Shown: positions 32,240 to 44,699, counted from the first letter of the stretch. The stretch is DNA of 64,000 bases from Pachyseris speciosa (GCA_016490735.1 JAEMWC010000254.1:685001-749000); one strand, 5' to 3'. Notes: generated by a model from the sequence alone, not told the origin. Made by a program: numbers and translations.

Positions 32240-34310
32240 ATATAACTCCTGTTTTTGTTGTTTTAATATTGGGAAAGGATTTTTGCTCGGACTAGAAAGT
32301 CTTTGAGTAATTTTTCCTTGCGGTAAGCGACAATAGGGGTGTTAGAAAATATTTGAGCGAGTCTAGGGTTGTCTGAAATGAGGTGCCAGTGTTTCATAAG
32401 AATCTTTTTAAGATTCGCTGAAGTTGTATGTAGTAACTAGTGGCAACATTTCGTTAGATGTCTTAGTTTTCGTTTTTAAAGCCTCTTTCCTTGATGAGAA
32501 ATTAACTTCAGCCATTATCGTTGTGATTATCTCTAGAGGATAACCTCGGTCGAGTTATCGGGATTGGAAATCCCGTTCGAGTGACTCCAAATTTTCTTTG
32601 ACTGAGTTTGTTCTCTAAAGACGCAATGTCTCTCCCTTAATAAATCCCTTCTTGACACTGAGAGGGTGACATGAGGAGAAATGCGTGTATTGGAAAGTTT
32701 CTGTGGGCGTAAAATGTGTTTGGACATCAAGTAGATTGCCGTTGACGAAACGTGAGCCTTTGAAAACTTCAGTGTCAAGGAAAACAATACGTTCAGGCGA
32801 CGTTTCGCAAGTAAACTTGATTGTTGAGTGGAAGTTATTTGCGAATTCAAGAAAATTTTTGATTTCCTTTTCGCTCATGGTCCACACTGAAAAATTGTCG
32901 TCTATGAAACGTTTCCAGAGAACAGGTTTGTTGGGGCTTGTTGCTAGTAGCTGTTTTTCGACATAAGCCATGAAAATGACTGCGAAAGCTACTGCCATTT
33001 TAGTCCCCATTGCTATACCGTGGGTCTGCAGATAATGTTTGCCATTAAATTGGAAAGAAGTTCTGTAGGGCCACCGATGCCGGAAACGATAGGTCTGCCG
33101 ACTGGTCCAGGCTTGTGTATTCCGGTATTCTAGGTGGATCTTGGCCTTGATTTAACCATTTGTAGGTCGTTGCATCAATGTGTCCATTTTTGAACAGAGT
33201 GTTGACGATATTTTTCACTTTAGTCGCAGTTGAGGATACCATAGGTTGTGTGAGGGAGGTGTAAAATTTCTGATCGGAAACTTGTTGTTTGCCCTCTTTA
33301 ATTTTATCAAGGGTATCCATAACGACTGTAGTGCTCCCTTTGTCAGCTCGTTTAAGATTTACTCGTTTATTAGCACAGAGCGTATTAAGCGCTTGTCTTT
33401 GCTTTGCTGTGAGATTATCCTCCATATCGTGGAAGACTATTGAAGCAATCTCAAATTTAGTGCGTTCCAAGTAGCTCTCTAGTGCCACTGAAGGTTGTGG
33501 TGGCGGCTGCCATGTAGATTTGACATGGAATGGATGAGGTTTGCTTGTTGAGTTGGCAAAGTGGTGTCTTAAGCACATAGTGCGAGCAAAATTGTTTAAG
33601 TCTTAAATGAGACTTTTTGTTGAGGCCGGTTTCGGGGGAGTGGGAATAAATTTGAGGCCTTTTGAAAGCGAAGCTTTATCGGTGTCAGTAAGATCAACGC
33701 TGGATAAGTTCTTAATATACTTATCATTGTTGCGTTTGTACTGAATATTATGGGCTTTGCGTTTGACTAGTCGCTTTTTAGTTTGACTAAACGGTCGTGC
33801 GGGGGTGGCGCGTGTAGAGTCAGTAAAATTGGCACTTGGATACAATGCAGCTCTTGTTATAATTTCACATTGAGAAAATACATTCATGAGAGTTGTAAGC
33901 TCGTTTAGTTTCGCTTTGATGGAACAGAGTTCGTTACTACGCGGCTTGGTTTGTCTGGCAGCTTTCTGTTTGGAGTTAGCCCTGGAAACTGATCTGCTGG
34001 TGGCTGAGTGGATTCTCCTTTCTGCTTGCTCACGTTTGGTTTGGTCAGGAAACAGGGTAGCGAGCTGTGTTTTGAGACAAGAAATGGCCTCTGTATCTGT
34101 GCTGGCATTTTTCTCCTGCTGTTTTATCATGAGTTTAAGGAGGTCCTGCTCTGCAGTTTGGCAGATCTTTTGCATGGCAGCGGTAAATTCCTGGTCTGGT
34201 CTACAGTGCGGTCTGGGCCGGAACTGAAGACCAACTGGATGGGAGCGTTTGCTTGCATGTTCTTTTAGGACTAGAACGGATTTCAGACATTTCACGCGTC
34301 TGGTTTCCAA
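32240..34310 (-). mobile_element. Penelope-like retroelement, 3'-truncated and frameshifted
   Basis: Minus-strand pieces in order. N-terminal region (34310-33606) ends LSKGLKFIPTPPKP. Next comes YLERTKFEIASIVFHDMEDN with LKRADKGSTTVVMD and TYKWLNQGQDPP (33578-33100). Then, after a gap, the reverse transcriptase core reads MGTKMAVAFAVIFMAYVE, KRFIDDNFSVW (the catalytic IDD), FLDTEVFKG and PTETFQYTHFSSCHP with GFIKGE (33010-32615). The distal part has SSRKEALKTKTKTSNEMLP and ends near LVRAKI (32240). These are diagnostic of Penelope-like elements. The GIY-YIG endonuclease expected at the C-terminus is absent, and the fingers region between 33100 and 33010 is lost. Multiple frame changes: inactive. 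Confidence 0.8.
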
Positions 34311-35064
34311 GGAAGCGGTTCTGTTCCTCAGCTGGTTGAAACCCTCTGCGTTCCTTGGACGCTTGGGGGCTGGTGGTGGCTGGGAGGATGGGATGTCTTC
34401 CTCTTCCTCTGAGTCTGGTCTTGTCCGCTAAGCTGGGGACTGGATGGGAGAGATTGGCGGTGGTGCCTGGCTGTCTCTCATTTCTGCTAGTATGGCTACA
34501 ACAGCAGTATATACAAAAAGCTCTATATCGCTTAACAATCAAAAGTTAAAAACTATACAGAAGAGAAAAGGAAGAAAAGGAACGCAGATGGGAAAACAAG
34601 TTTATTGTATGACTGGAGAAGTATGATTGGAAACAAAAAAAAGTGCTGAGCAATTTGCAAAAGAATTTCCAAACATTTCAGAAACAGAGTACTGTACACA
34701 ATCAGTCAAATGTGGAAGGTAGGATGTTAGTTTTTGGTAACAAACTACTGTTACTCTCGTAATCATAAAAATTACAATTTCCTCGATTGTGATTGGTTTA
34801 AAAAAACTCCTATTTTCCACTAATTCACTTTCCAAGTTGTTATCGGACAGTTCAATAAGCCAATCACATTCAAAGTGGTATTTTAAATCAAGCAATCACA
34901 TTCAAAGTTGTAGTTTAAATCAACCTTGGCTTCAATCACCATACATTTTAATTGTAGTCAATTTCCCAACAACATTAAACAATTTACGCTTCCTTTGCCA
35001 GTCTTTTAATGCAAAGTTTCCCTTCCTCTTATAATTTGGTTCTTCTTTTCTTGGAAATTGTATT
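34311..35064. other. Penelope leader and AT-rich spacer
   Basis: 34311-34550 continues in open frames on both strands and may be the 5' part of the Penelope-like element. 34630-35064 is AT-rich with two 'aatcacattcaaag' copies and no supported gene. Confidence 0.35.
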
Positions 35065-35420
35065 TGTTATGATTGTCGGAACTTTTTTTCTGACAATAAA
35101 ACTCACTGATTAATTCAAGCACACTGATAAACACAACTGTTTTATTCGACCGCAACTCTTGTTTACAGGTCAACAAACTCGTTTGCCATGTGCTCTCGAA
35201 AACCTCTCTATCCCATAATGGTTTGAAACGATTTCCAGTCTCTACTGAGCGCGGGCTGGAGACGCCTGACTAATCTTACAATGAATGCTTACAACGAGTT
35301 TAAACAAAGCAAGAAAGCTAAAATTTGCACAACTAGAATCTTCACACACTCCCCTATTTAATCTAAGAAGTTAGATCAAATACTCCAACCGTGCTGTGTT
35401 AAGTGAACAGCGTTCAGTGC

Positions 35421-36557
35421 TCAGTTTACAATGTTCAATGTTGAGTTTTCAGCTGCTTCCTCATGTGAAAGACAGCGGATATTATTAGCTGCTATAATGG
35501 CTGCATTCCTTATGGGGCAAAACTCCCTTGCGCTTGGATTTAGTTGTGACATTCCTCCCCCTTCCTTTTGTTCTTCTCGTTGTTGATCACAGGAGAGCCT
35601 CATTGGGTAGAGGTGCTGGACTGCGTGCTCAAGGTAACATTTACCGGCCCTCAGCCGGATAACTCTAACAACCCCATCTCTTCCCTTAATAAGCTTGCTC
35701 ACAATTCTGATGCTCCATTTCCCCCTGTTTCGCTCTGGGCCCTGGATAAGCACTACATCCTCCGGTTGAACAGCCATCTCCTTGGTTTTGTGTTTTAGGT
35801 TGTGTCTTTCCCTCAACGACTTAAGATACTCCCCAGACCAATCACTCCACAGAACATCTTTACAAAGACGCAGGTATCTTGCTCTCTTCCTCATATCTGG
35901 ACCTTCGTCGTCTAGATTTTCATCTGGAATAAGCTGGGGTTGACTGAACATCATGGCACTAAGGGTCAAAACCGGCAATTGCACATCATCGTCCACATAA
36001 CTCAGAGGTCGATTGTTAAGTGTTATTTGTACGTCAAGCAACCCTTCTTCCTGCTCCTTCCAAGCCAGGCTAGCTCGTCCAATGCCCTTGTATGAAGCCC
36101 GCTTAAGAAGGCCCATAAGCCTCTCAAACTGTCCTCCCCACCAGGGCGCGCGACTCAAGTTAAAATGCCACATTATACCCTGGTGGGCGAGGTGGTCCTA
36201 AAGCTGTTCTTACTTCATCACCGTACTCAACCACTTTGCTGTAGCTGTAAAACTACTTCCATTGTCGGAGTAAATTTTCCTGGGTCTCCCCCTCCGTGCG
36301 ATAAATCGTTTGAGACTTCTGATGAACTCCTCAGCTGTTTGGTTCAGTAGCAACTCAAGATGAATGGCTTGGGTTAAACTGCACGTAAACAATAAGATAT
36401 AAGCCTTCCCTTCCTTCTTTGGTGAAAGCTTGTAAGCAGTTGGGCCCGCAAAATCCACACCCAGCACTTTGAATGAGACGGATCCCACTGTTCTGTCAGT
36501 TGACCCCTTCAGCCAGAGTTCTGGAATCTCTTTAAACTGGTTTCCCTGCTCACTCAT
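35421..36557 (-). pseudogene. BEL/Pao integrase and C-terminal domain
   Basis: The first open frame (36557-36210) has FKVLGVDFAGPTAYKLS (first catalytic Asp), FTCSLTQAIHLELL, RRGRPRKIYSDNGSSFTA (second Asp). A frame change near 36190 leads to APWWGGQFERLMGLLKRA (region of the catalytic Glu), LNNRPLSY, and a C-terminal domain with EDVVLIQGPERNRGKWS and LRAGKCYLEHAVQHLYPM, typical of BEL/Pao integrases. The catalytic residues look intact, but the frame is broken and the N-terminal zinc part is missing at the LINE junction. Confidence 0.8.
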
Positions 36558-36558
36558 T

Positions 36559-37564
36559 GCTGAATAATCGCCAAGAAAAACTTATTGATTTCTGCCTTCT
36601 CAACACGAGATCAGTCAGAAATAAGGCTTTGATCATCAAAGATTTTGTTGTTGACATGAACTTGGATATTGTAGCTCTGACAGAAACGTGGCTTCGTTCT
36701 GGTCATGAAGATGATCAACTTATCGGCGAACTGTGCCCTTCTGGATATAATTTTCTACACGTTCCTCGTCTTAATCGCCCTGGTGATGGTGTTGGCTTAT
36801 TATTCAAGAATTCCTTGAAATTCAAGAAGAAACAGGGTTTTGAATTTACGTCTTTTCAGTACCTGGATGTCTTCCTTGCCGATCAACCTTGTGTGAGAAT
36901 TTTAGTTGTCTATCGTCCACCGCCTTCGGAGATCAATGGTTTTTCTGCGAGTCTTTTTTACGATGAATTTTCAAGCCTTCTTGATTAGTTAGCTGTTTCT
37001 CCGGAACATTTTGTTATTGTTGGTGATTTTAACTTTCATGTTGATGATCACAGCGATATTCAGGCTAGACGATTTCTTGCGGTTCTTGATAATTTTGACT
37101 TAAAGCAGGTGGTTTCTCAATCGACCCATGAGCGTGGTCATACCTTGGATTTGATTATTACCAGATCGGATGATGCTGATTTTCTTTTGTGGGATGTTTA
37201 TATGTCCAATGTTTCGTTTTCCGATCATTCATCCATTTTGTTCAAGCTGAATCATACTAAGCCTCCTCCCAAGAAAATCACCATAAATCGTCGTTCTTTG
37301 TCGAACATTGATTTTGCGGCTTTTAATGATGATATAGGTTCGTCTCTTCTTTTTAATGACGACTGTGATGATTTGTCCTCTCTGGTAACACGCTATGATC
37401 AAGTTCTCCGCTCGTTACTTGATGCTCACACCCCTTCCCGCCAAAGGTCTATCACCGTTCGTCCGAAAGCTCAGTGGTATACTTCAGAGATTGCCTCCCA
37501 AAAGAGATTACGTAGGAGATTAGAGCATCTGTGGCGCCGTACGAAGTCTCAAATGTACGATTAA
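36559..37564 (+). pseudogene. LINE (CR1/L2-like) endonuclease half
   Basis: Plus-strand endonuclease motifs run in order: DFCLLNTRSVRNK, LTETWLRSGHEDDQ, VVYRPPPSE, a TAG at 36986-36988, VIVGDFNFHVDDHSD, HTLDLIITRSDD, SFSDHSSI. The end reads QWYTSEIASQKRLRRRLEHL, the linker that normally leads into reverse transcriptase, but the sequence stops at 37564 and abuts the BEL protease region. Keeping the 5' half without the 3' half is unusual for a LINE, which is normally 5'-truncated. Confidence 0.8.
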
Positions 37565-37567
37565 CCA

Positions 37568-37960
37568 CTAGGCTTTCTTCACTTTCACAAGTATCCGGTA
37601 CAACCATGCCAATAACTCCCAACCGAGCGCAGTTCGTTTCGCATAAGGGTCGTCGTCGTTTCCTGGGATTATCTCTCTTGGTTTAATGGCACGAGCGCAG
37701 TTAATACAGAGGAGCAAGGCGACATTTATGTTTTCTTCATACGGCATAATATTGTCAGCGATTCTCTTCAAGTGTGGCCACTTATGTGCAGTTTCAGGCC
37801 TAGGGATCTGACTGCGCTTGGCTGGAATGATGTCTCTTGTGTAAGTCTGGGGAAGGCGAATATCAGTACTCTCGTTCACCCCACGGGCCAGTTATCTTCT
37901 GACTTATGATATCTTCCTCAGCAAGGACAGTGGAAAGCTTCAGATGAACTTCAGGACCAT
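37568..37960 (-). pseudogene. BEL/Pao protease-associated region
   Basis: Minus-strand translation shows RLPQTYTRDIIPAKRSQIPR, ETAHKWPHLKRIAD, LLCINCARAIKPREIIPG and DDPYAKRTALGWELL. This matches the segment following the aspartic protease in BEL/Pao polyproteins. A frame break separates it from gag near 37880. Confidence 0.7.
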
Positions 37961-38005
37961 TGACGTCAAGTTTCTGATGACCTGACAAAGCAAACATCAG
38001 ATTGG

Positions 38006-39806
38006 TCATCGAGCAAGGCGTACACCATTATCTGGATTACTTTCATGATGGAGCCAGACTGGAACGATTAGAGAGTGTGAAACGAACTCGGCGTGGCTCT
38101 CCGTTCTACGTACTTCACTACGATGGCATATTGGATTCCTGAGACCTGACTCTCTGGTTTCTTGATCTGGGGGCGTGTCTTGATGCATTACTGAATCATC
38201 GTGTAGGGAGGTTGGATGTCTGTGGTTGCAAGTCTTGCAGGTCTTTCTCCCTCTGCACTCCTTGTACATATGGCCCCACTTGAGACATCCCCAGCAGAGT
38301 GCATTAGCTTGAGCAAACTTCCTTTTATCACAAAGGGGCATTTTCGTAAACTTCATACACAGATCAAGTTCATGGTTGTCCTTACAGAAGGGACAAACAA
38401 TTCGTCTGCTGATACTTGTACTTGGGCTGCTTTCTTTAACAGCGTCTCTTTTCTCGTCTGATGAACCAGTCGCGAAGGCTCTCAAGTCGAAGTTTCCTTT
38501 GTCCCTTGCGGTGTACCTTGTTCTTCCAGGATTGACCTTGTCCTTGGTTTCTTCTGATTTCAATGCTTGTAGGGAAGTCACAGGGTTACACGAGATTCTT
38601 GCCTCCTTTTCCAAGAACTTGCAAAATTCTTCAAAGGGGGGATATCCAGCCTTGGTCGTTCTCTTCCAGGTTTGAGAAGGTTCACTGCCTTCTTCTAGTT
38701 CGTCTGCGGCTAACCATTCATCAACGACCCGACTCCATCTCACGACCACATGGCTTGGGAGTTTCTTTATCATCCTTTGATTTTCGTCCGGATCGTTAAG
38801 GACATCGAAGTACTGGATAGTGTTCATTGCTTTATTACAATGCTGTAGAAGGTCTGCGAATTTCCTCAAGCCTTGCCCATCAGTTGGTTGAATCTTGGGC
38901 CAGCTATCGATCCTTTCGGGAACGCCGGCACCACTGGAGAACGTAGCACTGGTGTGAGCCTTCACCTCTGAGCTAGGAGCTGAGGTGGGCGCCAGGGGAG
39001 GGGAATCTGAAGGAAGAGACCGGAGGTACCTTTCGACATGGTCTTGAGAACAGTTGTCTTCAGGTAAAGTCTCCTCATTGAGAAACTTGAATTCTCTATT
39101 GAGCTCTTCTTCTAATTTGTTTACCGCCTTCAATTCTGCCTGAGTAGCAGCCAGTTCCTTTTCCATGAGCAGTTTTTTGATTTCATCTTCTTGTTTTTTA
39201 AGAGATGCGGTTTTTTTACTTTCCACGTCGTGAAATTTCAGCTCGGCCTCCAACCGCGTGGCTTTAGCAGCCATCTCGGCCCTTCTCTCAATTGACAAAC
39301 TGGGGAATGCAGATGATTGTTTTGAGCGGCTGGAGGTGCGGGATCGCTTGCTTTTCCCTGAGTATATCGAGCTGCGATCGTCTTCCTTCAACTGAAGTGC
39401 AGCGATGTTTTTGTTTAGCAACTGGAGCGTTTCTCGATTCTTGTGATTAATTGTGTCGTATCGACTGTTTTGTTTGATTCGTTCGTCCTCGACTTCAAGG
39501 GTATCGTAGATCGCGATGTGGGTGCCTTCCAAATCGTCTATGCGAGCTTCTAATTTGCCACGTTCCTTCTGCAACTGTGCTATCCCTGGTTTCTCCGTCA
39601 AGAGCAAATGAATTGTGTTGTTTGTTACAAGCCCTTCGCGCCGCATCGAAGTCTCTTTCCATTAATTGGTGATGATACTCATTCATCTTTTCTGTCAGTA
39701 CTTTAGGACGACTAGTTTCACTGTGACTGACATCGTCTTTCCTTTTGAAGGTTCTATCGGTCAGACTAGGCGTTGTCCCATCTTGTTCGGCATTCATGTT
39801 TCGCAA
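38006..39806 (-). pseudogene. BEL/Pao gag with coiled coil and zinc knuckles
   Basis: Two overlapping frames (39806-39495 and 39646-38006) join by a single frameshift near 39645. The first part is basic and then strongly helical (ERGKLEARIDDLEG, EAELKFHDVESKKTASLKKQ). The middle has the gag-like RKFADLLQHCNKAMN and KLPSHVVVRWSRVVDEW. The C-terminus is cysteine/histidine-rich: CPFCKDNHELDLC, LCWGCLKWGHMYKEC and CKTCNHRHPTSLH. This is the structural protein that packages element RNA. The long intact 546-codon frame suggests a fairly recent copy. Confidence 0.8.
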
Positions 39807-39840
39807 TTGATTCGTGTTTGATCACCCGACTTGTAAGACG

Positions 39841-40690
39841 GCAGAGTTTTTACTGTTACGGCGATAGGTTTCAGACTGAATTGGAATCGTCTTGCATTAC
39901 GGCAGTCTTTATTTATCCAATACGTAAAAACTGAAAAGCACAACAATAACAGACTGTCCTATATTGTATACCAAATTCGAGTCTATTAAACAATTACAGT
40001 TCGCTGAACGTAAAATGATCAATAGAAATTAATCGTCTGTGAGGTAATATTCTATTATTCTGGCAGGTAAGAGGTCGACTAAGCTATCTAGCAAATAACA
40101 ACTAAATTACTGAATATTAACGTACCTCTATCCCGATCTTGGGGTGAACAACACAAAATCAACGGCTAAAAGGTCAAACTGCGAGGACACGAGTGCTATT
40201 GATCATGAAAACTGAGCACAACAAGCTATTCATCTGATCTATCGCTCCAACGCACATGCGAACGATGTCACCGGAACTAACAACATAGTAACGCAACTGT
40301 AATGCAAAATTGTAAGCGCTTACAATAACAACAATATTTCAATTAAAAACAATCAACAATTGTCCCAAAGTAACGAGTCACATACAGGGGCAGATCCAAT
40401 TGAATGGTAAAATGTTTAAACATCTGTATGTCTTAGATCAGTTGCGATTTCTTCACGCAATACTCACAACATCATTCAACATCTTATTATCATGTCAAAA
40501 TTGTTTAGTAAGAGAGTATGGTATATAACTATTAGTTCCACAAGTTAATTATTAATGTAGCTCACAACACATTAATAGCAGCTGATTGCCTGACAGAAAA
40601 ATATGGTGTACAAAAATCATTGAAAATGTCACTATAACAATACAGCTTTAAGAAAGACTGATTGAAAACGAAGAAATGAAGTAAAACTTT
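39841..40690. other. Possible 5' LTR/leader of the BEL element, then AT-rich spacer
   Basis: Minus-strand text from about 40320 (a TGTAAGCGCTTACA palindrome) to 39838 ends in 'cttaca' shortly before gag and contains AATAAA. That would suit a 5' LTR, but it does not resemble the candidate 3' LTR at 35065-35352. No gene is supported in 40330-40690. Confidence 0.3.
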
Positions 40691-40700
40691 AAATTCATAC

Positions 40701-43374
40701 TTTTCTTGGATCTCCAATGTAAGCTCTATCTAAGCCACTCCACATTGGTCCACGAAACAGACGTTTAAAGTTTCCACCACCAAATTCAGCATCTATAGTG
40801 TCCTGCCATATTCTGAAATCAGGTGTTTCTCTGATCTGAGAAGAAATTTATGCAAGAGCAGATCCACATGAGTGACATGAATACCCAAAAAAGCAACCAA
40901 TACATCAATAACAGTTCCAGATAGTTACGTGACTAACCACCTTTTGACTATTGTACAAATTGAATTCATTAAACACTATGACAGCAAGTCTTAATTCAAA
41001 CACATCTCTTTTTATTTTTAACATTTATTGATATTATATCAATCATGTACAAACTTAAATAAGGAGACATTTTGTGTCTAGAGTACATGTACATTTATAC
41101 ATAGTAGAAAAAACAGCAACTGATTTACAAATAAAGGGATCAGTGCCATTAAAAAGAAAAAAAAATTTTGTAATTTTATCATAAGAATTTACAAAAGAGG
41201 ATTGCTGTTCTCCTGTACCTCTCAACAAAATGTATAATCCCCTAACTATCAACGATAGTTAGTTTTCTTTTAAAAGTTTGCATTCTAAGGAATGTGGTGG
41301 TGGGAGGTATGAATACATATTAATTCATATGCCTACTGATGTGCATAATACTAACATGGCAAGCATTATGCTTAAGTTTCCGTACCTGGCTAACATGAGT
41401 GCAGCTGAAGAACTCTATGCAGTATTGGATCAATCCAAATGGCATTCTACCAAAATCCATGCTGGATTTGCCATCATGATTATGCAGGCATCTACACCAT
41501 TTGTACACTAGATTTGGTTTACCATTTTCCTGTAATGTTACCATTGACTTCAATGACAATGTCGCAAAGTCCCCAGGATTTGAATCGACGCCATGGTCAA
41601 TTGCACGTTGAAGAAACAAAGCATTCAGAAGGAGATCTTTTTTAACTCAGGGCAAGTATTTGTATAACTCTTCAGTTATACTGCCCAGAAGTTTTGCAAG
41701 AGGAGTTTTGGTGGCCAGCTCAATGAGTAACGTCCTCTGATCCAAAACCTTTTCAAATGCCTTTGTTATAACAACTTTAAGTTGGGACTCCCCTAAATGG
41801 CTGATGGATGACAAGAGGTGACTGGGTATGTGAGGCAGTTAGGGATCAACATTCTGGTCAGTTTTTAATCCCAGGTAGCTTTCTATAGAAAGGCCATGTT
41901 CATCTTCTGCATCATCTACTGTTTTGTATTTGCCTTTAAGTACAAGAACCACCCGCTTTCGAACAGTAGAACCTCAATATTAACAATAGTAATCTAAATT
42001 AAAGGGATGAATTTACACTGTTAATAGGATCTCTCTGTTATGCAAGTGGTAAAAAAGAGAGGAGGGGACTATAAAACATCAGTATACACAGTATATTGCT
42101 TGGGTGATTATCAATGCAATTGCTTTTTCCGTCATTTTCTTCTTCAGATACAAAAATATTGACTAAAAAACTTTGAAAATTATTGCTTCGGTAGCACAAT
42201 ACACATGTCACCAACCTCCCAGTGGGATTGACCCCTGGGCCAACCAGGAAGATATGTAGGGGGATACAAAGAGATGGATGGGATTCTTTACCCGAGGGTA
42301 GGGGAAAATCTCGGCATTGTTTTACAATCAAGGATCGGAGGTGGGGAAATTCACAAGTTTGTAAAGGCTGTCTGGGGGATTTTCTACTGAGAGACACCTC
42401 ACCAAGGGGACTTGTGTTGCAAGATTCCCCGACCACATGTGGAAATTCCTCAAGTTTAATTGACCGATTTAACAATCCTCCTGGTTAGCCTGGGATTGGA
42501 CACCACCGGTAAGCCGATGACATGTGCATAATCACCTTGCACAAGGTGATTTTAGTAAATTAAGACTTTGGATTCAGGGAGTGTGCATTACCTGAGCCAT
42601 ATTATACAAAAAGAAAATAACAGAATCATTAATTAAATCTTTCAACGAAGTGTGTGTCCATAGAATGTGTGGGTTTTCAGCTAGCTAAAAATCCCTTATA
42701 TACTCATTCTGAGCACTAATTGTTACTACACAGAATGACAGGTTTACAACCTTGTCTAAGATATGCTGTTCCAGTTGTCTTTTGTATGTAGTCGGCAGCT
42801 TTCAGCCAGTATTCCGAATTCGCATTGGGGCATGGCCACTCACTGGTGGTGGGTTGCAAGTCCTTGTGTAGGGCCACAAACTGGACTAGGGAAGCATCTT
42901 CCTTCCTCTGCCAAGCAATCCTTTGTTTTTTGAGAAGGTCAACACCTAGGCGACAGCCTAATTCCCTTCAATCTAGTCAAAACTGAAGGAGATTTCCATG
43001 GAATTACCTAGAAATTTAAATACAGCCGTACTGGTTATCCGTGCCTAAATGGTTATCTTATCTTAATAATAAACATTTCCAGTAAGCTGATTTCATTGCA
43101 AATAACTGAGAAAGCAGAATGACTGTATGGACGACTTCAGCCACGGTAAGCAAAGAACAAGAACAAGTTTAATTTATTGCTATATCATGATAACATTAAT
43201 CCACAAATTAAAGAGAGAGAACCCATGAGTTACCTCCTTTAATGGCGGCCGATCTGTAGCTGAAGCAGAAAAAAGACGTCTTTTAGATCCGCGGGTTGAT
43301 GGTGTTGGACGCTTTCTTTCAGGTTTATGAGGTGTTGAACCACTTTCTATATGTACTCTCTTGGAGCTTTCCAT
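40701..43374 (-). pseudogene. SANT-like multi-exon gene with two in-frame stops
   Basis: Four minus-strand exons join in phase. 43374-43234 starts MESSKRVHIESGSTPHKPER and ends LKE before GTAACT. 42907-42751 follows GGCAG and has RKEDASLVQFVALHK, SEWPCPN and YWLKAADYIQ, a SANT/Myb-like helix pattern with spaced Trp. 41972-41386 contains VVLVLKGKYKTVDDAEDEHG, FATLSLKSMVTLQENGK, NLVYKWCRCLHNHDG, MPFGLIQYCIEFFSC. 40835-40701 has FRIWQDTIDAEFGGGNF and FRGPMWSGLDRAY. The third exon has TAA at 41839-41841 and TGA at 41647-41649 in an otherwise open frame of about 196 codons. I recognise the layout as a multi-copy cnidarian family with a DNA-binding-like N-terminus; its role is unknown to me. Either a young pseudogene or a stop-containing allele. 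Confidence 0.6.
42205..42490. repeat. Dispersed repeat, copy A (opposite strand at 56130-56370)
   Basis: The reverse complement of this segment shares 'atccttgattgtaaaacaatg' and 'aaagaatcccatcca', separated by similar text, with 56240-56300. Lies in an intron of the SANT-like gene. Confidence 0.6.
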
Positions 43375-43379
43375 GATCT

Positions 43380-44325
43380 GCAACGGAGAAAGAAAAAGGC
43401 TATATAAAGAAATTGTAGCAACCAACATGAATCGTTTTCAGTTCGACAGCAGAGTTCGATCGTTCCACACTGATCCACATAACCATAACAAACGAAATGT
43501 TGATTGTTTTAGAACAAATCTGCCCCAAAAGATCTTGGAAACCCTTCAATTCGATAAAAGATACTATCCAAGTAGGTACAAATGCAAAAAGCTCAAGTGA
43601 TGAAACGAAAAACGTCCATGAACACATCGTGCTGTTTTGATGATCAGACAAGCCTTCGAAATGAACCTTTCTCGCCATATTTTTTAACTATTTTAACCCA
43701 CTAATTTTTGCCATTAAACCTGAATACATTAGAATACATTTACATTGATTATGTTCAATGAAGCTTAAGTAAGAGATTTCATGCTTCAACGGGTAAATGT
43801 ATTCAAGAAAATCAGAATAATAAACATTTAAACCTACCTTGCCGAAAGGTCAGCGAGCAAACAATGGTGATCTCACGGTATACTGCTCACAAACAAAGCT
43901 TTCAAAACAGAACCAAACAGAATAGTTATTTAAATATTTCTGGGTAGAATCAAAGAAAAGCAATGAAAGACAAATGCACAATAAAAAACTTACCAATATC
44001 TTTAAAGAAGAGAGAAAACCATTCATCCGAAAATCCAGTATATTACGCGCGAAAACCGCCATTTGCGGTACATGGCTGTGTGAAATTATCAGTTTTCACT
44101 CTAAGCATCATGGGAGGGCCTTTCATCCCCCCCTGGCTTCCACCTATGCATATTTGAAGTGTCCTAATTAAGACATATTTCTTGACTTACATTTTATATC
44201 AGGTAAACTTCATCAACACAACATACTAGTAAGTAAACCAATCGAACTGTTGTGGCCTGGTCATATCTGTAATGTAAGGATAATTATTTGAAGAACGGGG
44301 TCCAATTTTCTTTCTACATGATTTG
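43380..44325. other. No supported gene
   Basis: AT-rich. Short frames on both strands (43400-43678, 43963-44157) without recognised motifs. Confidence 0.3.
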
Positions 44326-44329
44326 TTTT

Positions 44330-44590
44330 CTACATTATCAGGTTTCTCACACACTTTGTTCGGATATTATGAGCCATTTCCTTGGCAAAAAGCCTGCCAG
44401 TATGGAAAACACTCATACTTACCTGTTTCCTTTAGGTAAATCCTTTGTTGGTGGGGTGTGCCTTATTTAGTCCAGACATGGGCAAGAAAAGGATTCCTCT
44501 TCCGGCTTGTGTGTACTCAGTAATACACAAAGCATTCCCTGTGCAAGATGATGAGACCCTCACTGGATTTGAACTAGATGATTAAATAAG
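44330..44590 (+). pseudogene. Possible C-terminal end of a P2X7-tail-like protein
   Basis: The plus-strand frame near 44473-44585 reads MGKKRIPLPACVYSVIHKAF, then PVQDDETLTGFELDD and a stop. The pattern (GKK-R-PLP-C-x4-I-x3-FP, then TGF near the end) resembles the end of the P2X7 C-terminal 'ballast' domain, as in the complete gene at 54780-56040. No upstream zinc-binding part was found. Weak evidence. Confidence 0.3.
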
Positions 44591-44699
44591 CAAATGATGG
44601 TCGTCTTGTGAGCACCATATCAGTCCACTTTCTGATTTCTGAGCAATAATTGCATATTCTGTTTATTGGCCATTTGTTTATTTTAAATTAAGCTATGGG

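Larger units (their letters stand above)
35065..39840 (-). mobile_element. BEL/Pao LTR retrotransposon with RT region replaced by a LINE fragment
   Basis: Minus-strand order is gag (39806-38006), protease-type region (about 37960-37568), a foreign plus-strand LINE segment (36557-37564), integrase (36557-35421). The reverse transcriptase and RNase H expected between protease and integrase are missing. A possible 3' LTR begins after a purine run (near 35352) and ends near 35065 (TG..CA limits). I could not match it to sequence upstream of gag at 39840-40320. Either the LTRs have diverged or the two halves come from different BEL copies. Confidence 0.65.
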
